From NCBI GenBank assembly GCA_030762175.1, contig CM060831.1, forward strand, positions 76,482,501 to 76,546,500: DNA of 64,000 bases, read 5' to 3'. This DNA is from Metallyticus violacea. Lineage: Eukaryota > Arthropoda > Insecta > Mantodea > Metallyticidae. This document shows positions 1 to 12,892 of this stretch, in pieces (positions within the stretch are counted from its first letter, which is position 1; every line of letters starts with the position of its first letter). The translations under genes were made by a program, and so were the position numbers. The notes below the pieces were generated by a model. The model was not told the DNA's origin, did no database searches, and was given only the letters and a program-made list of their open reading frames with translations.

Positions 1-308
1 GCTCAATTTACATGTTAAAAGCTGCTTCAGCAATTAAAGCATCCCCCCCCCCCCAAATCATTCATGTTACATGTATTGTGCATGCTCTTCACAGAGTAGC
101 AGAAGCCACAAGGGAAAGTTTTCTGATGTGAACAATTTAATAGTCTGCACTAAGATCATATTTGTTAAAGTCCATCCAGAGTTAGTGCTTACAATGAAAA
201 TTTTTCAGACCTCCTATAACCCCCACAGCCAATACTTAACCCATTGGAGTACATGGATTGAAACTGCTCTCTTCTATTCAGATAATTTCATTGCTGTTAA
301 AGAATTTG

Positions 309-560
309 TTAGTATGCTGAATCCAACTGACGCGTTGTCAATTTAATGTTCTCAGAATATTTTAATAGTGAGTATTTGCAAAGGGCATTCAGACACTTTC
401 TACAGCTTGATAAGCATTGGATACCATTCATGGTTCCTAGTGATTGAGTACCACATTCAGCCTTGATTTTATCATCATTGTGGAACTGTTTGTCCAAGAG
501 AAATTTCTTGAGGGGTGCAAATAAATGAAGGTCACAATGTGATAGATCTGGGCTTTGGGG
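309..560 (-). pseudogene. mariner-like transposase fragment (C-terminal part)
   Basis: Read on the minus strand from 560 down to a stop at 309, the frame is open for about 83 codons. It begins with a P-Q-S-P-D-L-S-H-C-D-L-H-L-F run followed by P-L-K-K-F. This is the region around the third catalytic aspartate of mariner-family transposases, usually S-P-D-L-x-P-x-D followed by F-x-L-F and LKK. Further on, a C-R-K-C-L-N run resembles the usual W-x-K-C-L-N near the mariner C-terminus. The N-terminal two thirds and terminal inverted repeats (TIRs) were not found, so this is a decayed fragment. The family call rests on motifs alone. Confidence 0.6.
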
Positions 561-823
561 CCATATTGTGCAAGAGTATCATCTTCCTTGTACTGGCACA
601 GATGTTGCAGACCAAACTTGTGTTGTTCCGTATATTATCTCAGTAAGATTTACAGAATGCATTATGATCAGATTTTTCAAAACAACAGCTTCTTATTCAC
701 TGGGCATGGGGTCAGCCTTTTGCGGACTTCCAATCCTTTACTGTTGTTTGGTAAACATTTCTTATCAAACAGGACATTCATGGGACAATTTCATTGAGCT
801 GACAGTCCTGTACTGTCAAAAAT

Positions 824-1109
824 AGTCGGTCCTGATGGTGTAGTGGTAACCATACTTGCCTTCTAATCCCAAGGTTGCAGGTTCGAACCCGGCCAGGATC
901 GATGGATTTTTTCGGGCGTAAAAATCGTAAGTATGGCTTCCTTCAGAAGGGAAGTAAAGTCGTGGGTCCCATGTCGTACATTTATGGCACAAAAAAGAAC
1001 CTCAAGCCTGAAAGAAGAAGCCTCTGAGCAAAATTTCACGCTCTAAATAGAATGGGACGTTGATGACCTGAGGTGTTAAAGAGGTCCTTAAATAAATAAA
1101 TAAAAAAAA
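824..1109 (+). mobile_element. tRNA-derived SINE (family 1), intact with TSD
   Basis: The head is tRNA-like. It has a box A-like TGGTGTAGTGGTAACC at about 836 and a box B match GGTTCGAACCC at about 881. A unique body and an AAATAAATAAATA-type tail follow. A perfect 12-bp duplication, ACTGTCAAAAAT, flanks it at 812-823 and 1110-1121, marking a retrotransposition event. Box A and box B form an internal RNA polymerase III promoter. Other copies of this family, in minus orientation, lie at 13549-13748, 31150-31345 and 11113-11195. Confidence 0.85.
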
Positions 1110-1121
1110 ACTGTCAAAAAT

Positions 1122-1533
1122 TGAATCACAGCATACTGATCCCTTTTTACAGGTTCAGAATTACGCCATATTTGTACAAAGCCTACTCAGCCAAACAGCA
1201 CAAGCCAACTGCACCTCCTACAGAAGTATGCTCATCAATATAGTTGTCTCTTTCCCCACCCCCGCCACTGCTGATTAGTTTGTCAAACTGAGCAAAAATG
1301 GGGACTGGGTGTGTTTCAGTTGGTCATGCCTTGTAAAATAAATGTGTTTAATCAAATTCAAAGAGAGTAACTTGGGCAATGTAACAGTTCTGTATTAAAT
1401 GTTTTGGGTCCAATTTTTTTGTGATAAGATAAATTTACTAAAAATTTATCTTATTATAACATCATTATAATGAATAAATCTGAGAAATGATATTTTTCAT
1501 TTGATAACTATTAAATAAAAAAACCCTATAAAC
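1122..1533. other. non-coding stretch, nothing recognised
   Basis: AT-rich sequence between the SINE and the next transposon. No exon-like open frame with splice sites and no repeat boundary was seen. It is probably PAIP1 intron or upstream sequence. Confidence 0.3.
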
Positions 1534-3445
1534 TATACCAGGTGTCTCACCTAACTCCTAGACCTCAAATATTTTCTAAATGTAACAAGATGTGAAAAAT
1601 CTAGTTATTTAGGAACGTACCCATGTCAGGGCCTCACACAATAGGGGTATGCACAATTCAGAAAATTAAGCAAATATTGCTAATAACTCTAAAGTTACAT
1701 TTTTTTAAATGGAACATATATGTTTTTTGTAGTGAAATGAAAACTAGAGGTTAAATTAGTGATAACAGAATTGGTTTTACTTTCCTAAACAAAATCATAG
1801 TGGACTATGGCTCAAAGAAGCTTCATATTTGTAAATTATATCTAACACAGAAAATGCACTCTTGAATAATCAGTAACATCTTATCTGATCAAATTGAGTC
1901 ACTTTAGATGTTCAAATTGACCACCATTTGCATCAGTGCAACTGTGGAGATGGTGAACAAGCAAGCATTGCACAGATAAAGCCGCACATGCTGCAATAAT
2001 ATGCTGTTTCATATTCTCTGTTGCTCTTCAGAGCTGCTGATACACACTATCTTTCACTGTGCCCCAGAGAAAGTAGTCTAATGGCATCAAGTTGGGGTAA
2101 CCAAGCTGGCCATCTTGCAGGACCAACCTGTCCTATCCATCAATTTGGAAACTATATATCTACAACTTCTCTAGAAGCATGTACAAATGCGACACACCCA
2201 TCATGCTGAAACCATGACGTGTTTCCAATTCCATATATTTCATGAGAAGGGGTAGTGTCTTGCAGAAATTGTGTGTATCACTGTTCGTTTAATGTTCCCT
2301 GATAAAAATAGGGGCCTACAATGCACTTGCTAATAATACTGCACCAAACATTTACACTACACTGTTGTTAATGAGCAACTTCGCGAAGCCAGTGGTGGGG
2401 ATTTTCCATGGACCAATAGTGCATGATCCAAATTCACATTATCATGATTTGTGAATGAAGCATCATGCATAAACAAAATATTGCTTAGGAATGCATTATT
2501 ATCTTGCAACTGCTGAAGTGCACAATGACAATGCAATGTGTACTTCAAAGTTATTCCCATACAGTTCATGGTGAGCGACATGATATGGATGAAACTTATG
2601 CCTTTGCAAAATTCTCCACACATACTGCTGTGGTTCATTCAAGAACTGCATTCAATCTGTTGTACACTCACCTGCAGATTGTGAGATAGGCAGAACAGTG
2701 ATTTCATTTCCAGTGTTAGTTGCTGTGTTTGTACTTTGATGTTTTCTGGGAGTCAGCTTCCTGTTTGTACAAGACTTATGCAGCTGGTGGCAATAGTATG
2801 AGGTGAAGGGCATCATCAATCTGAGTAGCATTCAATATACAATTTCAGAGCTGTGGCTTCATTTCTGTGGCATTTGCCATAAATTAAAATAATGTTTCAT
2901 TTTTCTTCATTACTGAAGGCTGGCATATCTACTGGATGAAATAAGAGAACAACATATCTAAATATCAATATGGAAAGTAATATTGACTAAGAACAGAAAC
3001 CAGAAAATGTATTACAGTACATCCTATTTCCCTTTTGTATACTAACAGCAGTTCAGTCCACCAGATCATGAGACACTAGTACAATCAATAGGGCGTGTGC
3101 TGGACTGTTAACGGTTTGTTTACTGCATTCTTTACATTAATATCAGAAACAGTGTCTACATTGCCACTCTTTAAAAGTTTACCTTTAAAAGTTTATTTCA
3201 GAAGGTATGAGGTTTAGAACAGTGAAACCAATTCTGTTATCACTAATTGGTTTTCAGTTTGCTAGAAAAAACATATTTCATTTGAAAAAATGTAATTTTG
3301 AGTTGGTATTTTTTTAATTTTCTGAATTGTACGTACCCTCCCAATGTGTAAGCCCCTGACATGGATACATTCTGGTGCAACTAATTTTTCTCATTTCATT
3401 TTGAAAATATTTAAGGTCACAGATTTAGGTGAGACACCCGGTATA
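1534..3445 (-). mobile_element. DNA transposon with about 240-bp inverted ends (Tc1/mariner superfamily, decayed)
   Basis: The two ends are long inverted copies of one another. The left begins TATACCAGGTGTCTCACC and the right ends with GGTGAGACACCCGGTATA. Similarity continues inward for about 240 bp, to around 1790 on the left and 3205 on the right, including a shared stretch near a GTGATAACAGAATTGG motif. The outer TATA suggests a TA target duplication. The 1.9 kb length and the interior transposase remnant on the minus strand suit the IS630-Tc1-mariner superfamily. Many stops show it is inactive. Confidence 0.75.
1925..2640 (-). pseudogene. decayed DDE transposase inside the 1534-3445 transposon
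   Basis: Minus-strand reading from 2640 gives I-L-F-M-H-D-A-S-F-T-N-H, where the family usually has L-F-T-D-E-x-x-F around the first catalytic aspartate. After a frame change come S-V-N-V-W-C and G-P-Y-F. Further on, near 2210, is W-F-Q-H-D-G-C, resembling the F-Q-H/Q-D-G-A around the second catalytic aspartate. W-I-G, then W-P-A, follow at the usual distances. Several stops and frameshifts break the frame. The order of motifs is family knowledge; the residues are what I read here. A non-functional remnant. Confidence 0.6.
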
Positions 3446-3572
3446 ATAAATAGGTATTGCTACTTAATCATCTTGAAATTTCTAATTTAACTGAACTACA
3501 AATAGAATTGTAAGTTATATGTTGTCATATGCTTTATTCATATTTACTTTTATTAATGTGTCATCTTTTCAG

Positions 3573-3682
3573 TCAATTGATGAACCAAATTTTCGATATA
3601 ATGGAGCAAGACTTTGTAGTTTCCTCAATAATGAATTTGTACATGAACAGAGATCATCTTTCAGGAACTGTCTTCTAACAAG
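3573..3682 (+). CDS. PAIP1: PAIP1 coding exon (first in window)
   Basis: The acceptor is TTTTCAG before TCA; the donor is AACAAG followed by GTAAGA. It encodes S-I-D-E-P-N-F-R-Y-N-G-A-R-L-C-S-F-L and on to N-C-L-L-T, with two bases left for a split arginine codon. It corresponds to the start of the PAIP1 MIF4G region. The previous exon was not found in 1-3572. Confidence 0.88.
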
Positions 3683-6600
3683 GTAAGAAGTAATATTTAT
3701 GCAATCACCTGAAGTAATAGTTATAACTAAATAATGCACTCATGTGCTGCTAAAAGCAATGCTAAAGAACAAAAGGAAAATGTGCTCAGAAGTAGTAGCA
3801 GTTTATTTTCATTTGCATGTTCATAATTAGATTGTAGCACTTCTGCTGAAAAGAGCAGAGAAAACTAATTTCGATTACTTAAAAGTGCATGACAAATATA
3901 TTAATATATATGAAAAAAGAATTAAATTTATCATCCAAAGTATGCTTTAATGCTTTGTTAGCCAGTAAGTAATTCTGAACTTTGAACATATAAAATCTTT
4001 GGGAATCTAACAAAAACACATTTGGTTTGACTCTAATAAATATTTGTAACAAGGAGTTTCTAATAACCAAGGTATTGGTCTTACCCATGAGAGAATATGT
4101 CGTACCTTGTTTAGTGGATGTGAAGTATGTGGTTTTAGAAAAACTATAGTGTGATAAGACTGCTGGAATATAATCTACTCCCGTTGGCTTTCAGCCTAGA
4201 AGCTCACTAGTCAGGTATAGTGTTTAAATCAAATCACAAATATTGCAAGTAGGATCTATCATTCATGGAAAGTTTTGAAGACTAGAGACATAGTTTCAAC
4301 ATAAGTACAGGAACAATAAGAAAGATATAATTTGGAGCAATGACAAACCATCCACTAACTCTTTAGCTGACATACTGGAACAAAAATACAGAGGAAATGA
4401 TGAAGATTCTGTCATGACCACCTTGGAGGAAAAAATAAATAATTAGAAATTTACACCTGTTTAGCATGTGAATCAAAATTGTTATTCACCATTGTGATTG
4501 TAAGTATTTATAACAACATTTTTAGCAGACAGACCCTAATTGATATACCGAACAGATGATTACATGTTGAGATGTAATAGTTAAAAGTGATATTAGAGAT
4601 TTTTTGAAATGCATTATAATGAACATAGCTTTTATTTTATTAAGAAATCACGAAATCAATGTTTTACTTGTATTTAAAAAACTGATTTTTGGCAAAATGT
4701 AAATGTATCAATGAATGCAATGTTTTTCAAAAATAATCAATATGTTTTACAGGTAGATGCAAGATTTTAGGAAAAATGTGAAAACATTTCAAATTACATT
4801 TAATGCAAAATATTTCCATAATTATTTTTGCATGAGCTATTACATAATCAAAGAAAAATTTAAATCAGAAACTATGAATTTTTTCACATTTTCTTCTAGA
4901 GTGCCTTTGTTTTTATCACTTTTGCGTATTCATTAGTGTTATACAGAACTTTCAGGTACTTTTTTAATTAAACTGCTTTCCAAACTCCAGGACTAACAAA
5001 TTTATAAATAAATGTATATTACTACAACAAAAATATTGCTGACATAGTAACATAAGCCTCTGTCCTTTTAAGAAATATGATTTGACATGTCTTTGCATTT
5101 TTTTCTAAAATCTTACATCCACCTGTAAAACAAATTATGCATTATTATTAAAATGAGCATTACAAGGCTATTTTGTCATGGTCATTGGTTTAAATTAATT
5201 TAACAACCAGAACTTTCACTGATGCTATGATCAGCATCGTAAGGGACTGAAAGTGTCTGGAGAGGCAGTGGGACAGAACAATTACTAATGGGAGGGGATA
5301 GAGTGTTGGGAAAGTTGTGACACAGGCATTGTTTGTTAACCAGTAATGGATTCTAAGTTTTGCTTATTTGAAAACCTCTATCTTTGTGATTATACGCTAC
5401 TTTTGAAAAACTCTGTATATGTATATAAAATATCTAACAAAGAAATTTCCATAGCAACCATAAACATACATTAGAATGATAAAAGAACTATTAAAACTAC
5501 TTAACCAGCTTCCTTCATTGAAGTCTATCGAGGTAGGTATTGCTAAAAATTGTATATTCAGCAATGCAATAACTTCACAATTTACATTTCTTGGAAACAA
5601 ATATCAAAGTTTGGCACTGTTTATTGATCAGTCTTACTGAGTAATTTATAGCAAAACTAAGCAACATTTCTGTAATGGCAGCAGCTTCCAAGATCTTATC
5701 TTGTTACATCTAATGAGTATGAGAAGTGCATTCTCACAGTTAAAATGCAATTTAGTTATCAACACGTTTATTTTAAACATCCTGTGTTACATTTAATTGA
5801 AATTGATTGGCTTATAATGTAGAAACAAACTGTAATGTATATATAACACTTCAATACTAATCTATTTAAAATACATTTCTTGTCATAACAGGTGTAATGA
5901 GGAACATAATAGAATGCCAAGTTATATTCATACAGATCCCAAACGGTTACATGGATTTGTACTGTTTGTGGCAGAGTTATACATGCAGCTTGAAGTGACA
6001 AAAGGTTGTGGTCAACGGATAGCAATTCTAGGAAGTGCATTACTAGAAGCTCTGAATTTACTTCTCACCTATCCTTTAGCTGAAAATATTAAATGCGCTT
6101 GTCAAGTCCTAAAGGTTAGTTGATTTATGTTTATGAATGTTTTCATTCTCAGAATATTCTAAATGGTGCAGTATAGTATAAAATTTATTTGAGATTTTCT
6201 TAGAATTTGTCCTATTTTTTATTAATCTGTTGATATATTTTATTATTTAAATATGCATTGATTAATAGTTATGTTAGCCTAGCTGATGATGGGAATGAAA
6301 TGTTCTTGAAACTGGTTCTATATATTATGACAAGTAAGTGATGCATTAAGAGTGTGTAGTTCAACTAAATCATACAATAATATCAATTAATAGTTATGTG
6401 TTTACTAAGGCATCATTAATTCTTATTTGTCAGCTTACAGCTTCAAGAGAAACATTGGATTACTCTTGGTTTTAATTAGAGCCACTGATTAATATAGATT
6501 AATATTACAGAAAAGAACCAAGTATAAATTACTGCTTATAGTGATGTATACTAATTGAAAGCTATGAAAACAAATCTAGTTTAACTATTCACAGTTTACT

Positions 6601-9600
6601 GTATAGGTTTTGGTACTGCAGTAATTATAGTTATTGATTGAGTTGGTTTTGATTTCTCTAATGGCTATGTTGCATCCAAATTAGTTTGATCTATTGTACA
6701 AATTGGTAGTTATATTACATTTCAATAAATAACACATATTAGTGGTGAAATATTCAGACTTTGGTGGTAATGCCATTTCTAGTAAAAGTTACTTTATAAA
6801 GTAATGCTTGGTAATGGCATTATTGTTATAAAAGTAACTGTAACTGTAGTGAAGTAACAAAAATATGTTACTGTTTTTGTTGCTTGGAATACAATTTTAT
6901 TTAAGAACCTCAAGCAGGGTAATACCAGCCTTAGTTCTAAAAATAACAAAAAATTTCAGCAACAATGAGTTCATTATTAAGTTTCTCTCGCTTCCTTAAT
7001 GCTATCTCATATTCACTTGATTCATTGTGGCAACACTGCCTCATCTCTTACTCCCAACCCCTTGCAGATCACTTGTAATGTTTGGCATCTTTCTTAATTA
7101 TGTCAGTTGCTCAACAAAAATTTAATTTAAACAATCTTACATATCCTAAAATTTGACTTAGAAAGTATAATTCATATGAAACTGCTTTAACATCTTACAC
7201 ATTATAATCCATTTGTATCTTTTCCATTTGAAAATTTAATTTGCAACAATGAGTATAATGGAGATATGTGACTCAAGCTAACATGAGATCCAATCACTGA
7301 TATTTCATTCACTTTAATTTCTTTCATACATGGAGAAAGAAGCAGACAAGTATATGTCTTGGCCAATGTATGCTGTAGAGTGCACTACCATAAATTGTTT
7401 GGGAATCCATGAAATGGGTTGTTTTTATTTTTATCCTAGTTGGAATGTTATACATGTGGAAATCATTATTCATGTTACTAAAACCATACTAATATTAGTT
7501 TCTTTTTCCACCTAGTTCATGCCATCCTTCCATTTATTTTGAGATAAGACACATTCTACGGGTGTGGAAGACATAACACATATACAATTAAAGAAAAAGA
7601 TAACTTAAAATAACTGTCCATTGAAAACCCTAACTGTAACTGTTACTTTTTCTAACAAGTAACTATAGCTGTATTTTTAAAAAGTAACTTACCTACTTTA
7701 GAAATATTGATCAGTAAATAAGTTCACTTATTAATTTCGGTGAATTTGAATATATTCTTTTAATTAGACATTACAAAGCCATAAATAAGAACAAGCTAAT
7801 AATTGATGATGTACAATGAATCCTCAGGCAATCAACCGAGTGGTGTAGGTGAATTTCTTGAAACTTTTGATGACATTAGACTCTACCATCATCTTCAGGG
7901 GACTTCAGTGGTGAAGGGTTAGTATATACACTATAGGAGCTACACTTTACAAGTCAATCAGAGCAGAGAGATGGGACTTTTCCTCCCTATTAGAATATTG
8001 AATGGTATTTAATTAGAACCACATACTGTCAACAGAGATACAGGACTTCAACTCAGGTTCACATGGAAACCTGCTATGACCAGTATTAGACAGGCATTGA
8101 GCAATGTCCAAATAGGAAGACAAAGTCTCACTCCCATGCCCTTATTGACTCTTGAAGCCCGTGGCCGCTATAATATTCACATTCTTCAGTTCCCCTGAAA
8201 ATAATGGCAGAACTTAATGACATCAAATGCTCAAAGAAATTGACCTACACCACTTGGCTGACCACCTGAGAGCTCATTATACGTAACATATGCCAAGAAA
8301 GCCTCAGGTCCTACATCAGTTATGATCCCAAAAGCCAGATGAACATATTTTTTTATAGAAAACATAATTTAAAACTTAAAAAACACTCATCAGAACACTG
8401 ACATCTCGTTTAAATCGGCCAGAGTATTCTGAAGTTGCAGAACATGCCCTCACAGAATGTTAAAAATACAGAAGTATTTTAATTAAATGTACTTGCGAAG
8501 CTTAGGAAGAGTTTGTCTACAGGCTGAAGATGGGCGGGATCACTCCCCTTTTATGTAAGTGAATAGAGTTAGTGTGAACAAATTTTATTACATTGGTTAT
8601 ATACAAAAGTATTTGCTAATTTACATAGTATACTTTGATCACCCTTCATACATATTGCTATTGTATGTCATATTTGGTGATAAAGCAGCTATTATTTATA
8701 TTGAAAGCATTGTAGGCAAAGCCAAGGTGTGTGACAGAAAAACTACTTGTAATTGTAACTCACTCCTATATCAGGAAAATAACTATTTTCTCTTATGACT
8801 ATATCTAGTTTTCATGTGCACTTGTAGTCTGCTTATTTAAAATTATTGAAAAATAAGGAGGGTAAAATTATCATGAGGATCTGAGATTGCCCATATCTGG
8901 AAAGCTTAGACCCTTGAGTGATATTTATAAGGACTATTTCACAAATAAAATAAGAATTTAAATATAATTCCCCTAAACTTTGCTTACAAAACATAATAAT
9001 TATATATTTGAATTATAAATACGTAACCTTTTCTGGCCATCTTGGAACAGACTGATTGCCAGTAATGCCAACAGAGAAGAGCCAAATAGGGTTTAGGACT
9101 ATTTCATGAATAGAATAAGAATAAAAGTAATGAAATTCAAGTACAGAATATTAACATTTGTATAAAGTCTTATTATAATTGCTACCATTTGATTTACTAA
9201 TACCAACTGAGATAAAGAACAGAAAGATAACGTTTTACCATTCTGAAAAAGGTGTATTAAAATTTATGGTTGTTAGGCAAATATTGTTACATTTCAGACT
9301 GTTTCAGGAATCATCACAATGGGTATATTTGGTAAAACTTTACAATACTTTCACAGCAATATCAGGCTGTGATTGGTCAAAATTCAAAATTTTGAATCAT
9401 TTCATTGGTCAATTTTATCACAATGTCACATAAATGAATGTGTGTATATATTTAGGTAAAAAAATCTTCATGAAAAAATCCACAATTAACTTGCATTTTG
9501 TATAATAATAGAATTATCTTCCTACATAATCCTTTAGCCTTTTATAGCATAGTAATGTATATAATTTCCAGTCTATATTATTTAATCATTATATAACATC

Positions 9601-9625
9601 AGCTTTTATCTGTGAAAATGTAGCT

Positions 9626-9681
<56 letters not shown>

Positions 9682-11342
9682 ATCTTTCTATGTACTGTAA
9701 CTCAACATACAATATTCATAGTTGGAATTTTGTCATGTAAGACTATTGTATCTAATAATGTATCTCTATGATTTCCTATAAAAATAATATAATATTGAGA
9801 ATGCACATTGCTTTTTGGTTGCAGTTCCACACCAAAGATAAGTGTCAGCACTACATTGTTTCACCGAGTTGTACTTGTTCAAAATTTAAAAATGCTATAT
9901 ATCAAAACACAATGTGGATAATTGAAGTGTAACATTATTGAATGCAGTAATCTATGAAGAAATTTAGTCAGTATTTAAAAACAATATTATATATATATAT
10001 ATATTTATAATGTTTAGCAAAACTTTTGTGAACCTTCCTGCTTTGATTTAAGAGGTTTAAATATGAATTCAACATTATCTCTTCATGTAATACAAGAAAT
10101 AAATATTAAACATCAGGAAATATACCTTGCACATTCATTTAAAATTGTTATTCGAATGTATTAGTTCTTCAGTTGAATATATTTCTTTGACTAATATGTG
10201 TTGAATGATTTTGCTTTATATTGAAAGATTTTCTGTTGGACTGTTATTGGTCAAACGAATGTTGTCTTAATTCTTACCCATTAGTATCAATGCTTTATTA
10301 GTGTGTTATGTTTCCTTAATAATTAGTCATAAATGCAACTGAAATATTTTCTGTTGGATGAAATGAAAATAGTCTTAATTCTTACCCATGAGTATTAATG
10401 CTTTATCAATGTGTTATGTTCCCTTAATCATTATAAAAATGCCACCATTTTTCATTTGATATGTAAATCCCACAGTGATTCTTTTGAGTTGTGTGCACAT
10501 GCAGAATACCAGCTTAAGATCAAATATAAGTCTGCAAATAATAGTATCTATGCTTCTTTGATTGTCTCTAATCTATGACTTTCTCACTTGCCATGTCACC
10601 ATTTCTTATCTATACATCTGTGCGCCCTTGAAAGAACTACACCTTTAATTTATTACCTTCACACAAATCCTGCTAATAGAAATAGTATTGTATGCATGTA
10701 TATGCACATAAGTCAGTTAATATTCAGTAAGGAAACCACATATGTAGTTCTAAACTAACCAAACATATCATTTATACTTTGTATTGGATTGCAGTTGACA
10801 GGTTCACAACTAGATGCTCAAGAACAGTTGACCATGAATCAGATTATGCAAACCCTAGTGCATATCTCAGGCAACAATGTGGTTGATCCAAGTAGTTGTT
10901 GCCTCATTACCAGTGTCTTAGAGCTGAGACAGAGCAGATGGGGTGAAGCATCTAATGTGAATTCAAACTCCAGCACAAACCAGCCATATAGTGCATATCC
11001 GGTAATTATTTTTTTGTCATAATTTGTTTATAACATTCTTTGGTATATGCTGTGAAGTTCAATCATCATGATAAGAGCTCTAATATGAAAAAAAGATTTT
11101 TAAACTCTCATTATTTTTTTATTTAATTTATTTACAGATGCTCTTTAACATCTCAGATCATCAGCATCCCATTCAATTCAAGATGGTCTATAAGTTCAAT
11201 TAAAATGAATGTATCCACACAGTGAAACTATCATAATCTTATTAAGATTCAGTTGAACTACACACTCTTAAAGCTTCACTCTTCTTCTTCTTCTTCTTCT
11301 TCTTCTTCTTCTTCTTCTTCTTCTTCTTCTTCTTCTTCTTCT

Positions 11343-11416
<74 letters not shown>

Positions 11417-12846
11417 TTCTTCTTCTTCTTCTTCTTCTTCTTTTTTTTTTTTAAGAGAGTGTAGTTCAACTGAATCATACAATGATATCAATTAATATGA
11501 TTGGCTTCACTGTGCAAGTTCCAATTTACATTTAAGTATCATAATCTTGTTGAATTAAAAGTAAAACTTTCTAAAATCATGTCAATATATTAAACTCTCT
11601 TGACGTTTCTTATTAAAACTTTTTTTTATTAAAAAGTAAGTTGGGACTAGTTTCTTGAGTCATTTACTCACATTGTCAACCAATTGATGACTAATGGATC
11701 TCTTCAAGTAGAATGTATACTTGGCTGTGTGCACTATGGTGGTCTGTTGATGAACCTGTACAATATGTTGTCTGCTTCTGGTATATCAAAATTCATAAGT
11801 CTATGTTCATATTTTTTTATATAAATTTTTTCCCATATACTAAGTTCCTTTGGGTGTTGAGCTGCTCTTAGTATTATTATATCTTTTTCTATTTCATGAT
11901 TTTCATTCCAGAAATGTGCTGCTACTGCCGATTTTTCTATTTGTTTGTATCTGATGTTTCTCAGGTGCTCTTTCAATCTAATACCCAAGCTTCTTTTGGT
12001 CTTGCCTATATATACTTTATCACACTCCCTACAGTTGATCCTATATATGCCTGAACTATTTTCTTTTGATCTGGGTTCAGTTTTGTTTAGATTCAGTAAT
12101 TTGCGTACACTGTATCTATTTACGGGGGCCAAAGCGATGTTGTATTGTTTGAATATTTTTTGAAATTTGTGATTGATGTAAGGGTGGTACGTGAACTTTT
12201 CATAAGTTTTTTCTTTATATAAATTGCTGAGTGTGGTGATTTGTTTTATTTTCTTTTTTCCTTTGAATCATTTTATTTTTCGGTCTATCATTTGTTTACT
12301 AAACCCATTAATTTTTGCTGTGTGTATTATATGTGAGTATTCATTCTCATATTCTTCTTTTTTAAGTGGTACATTAATCAACCTATAACATACCATAGGA
12401 ACTTAGTATATGGGAGAAGATTTATATAAAATAATAGAACATAGACTTATGATTTTTGCCACATGGTTCTGCTTTCAATGGAATCTCAAATATTCACCAA
12501 ATAAACTGACATTTTTTAAGTAGTAGGGATTTTCACAGTGAAATATATTATAATATGACAAATTATTGTTACGAAATCACTCAAATTTCACTAATTTTGT
12601 TCCTTACTTGGACATGTTTCAAAGGCGATTGCCTCCATCTTCAGCTTGGTCCCACTGGCCGCTTCCCAGTGTGGTATTAAGGTGTCACTCTTGTGACTTT
12701 AATGAACTTATTGATGAGGTAACTGTTATTTAGGAGATCAAAGTTAACCAAAAATTCTTTGTTTTTGTTTATAAATATATTTTCCCATACTGTTAATTCT
12801 ATGGATTTTTGAAGAGCTTTTAGTAGTTTTGGTTCCTTTTGGAATT

Positions 12847-12892
<46 letters not shown>

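Noticed and set aside
1..308. Short C run and a 91-codon open frame at the window start
   Set aside because: No family motif or splice context; the homopolymer is ordinary.
829..905. Functional tRNA gene
   Set aside because: Box A and B are present, but the acceptor stem does not pair properly and the sequence continues into a SINE body with an A-rich tail and TSD.
11242..11495. Open frames of poly-Lys, poly-Glu and poly-Ser
   Set aside because: Pure products of the TTC microsatellite in different frames; no gene context.
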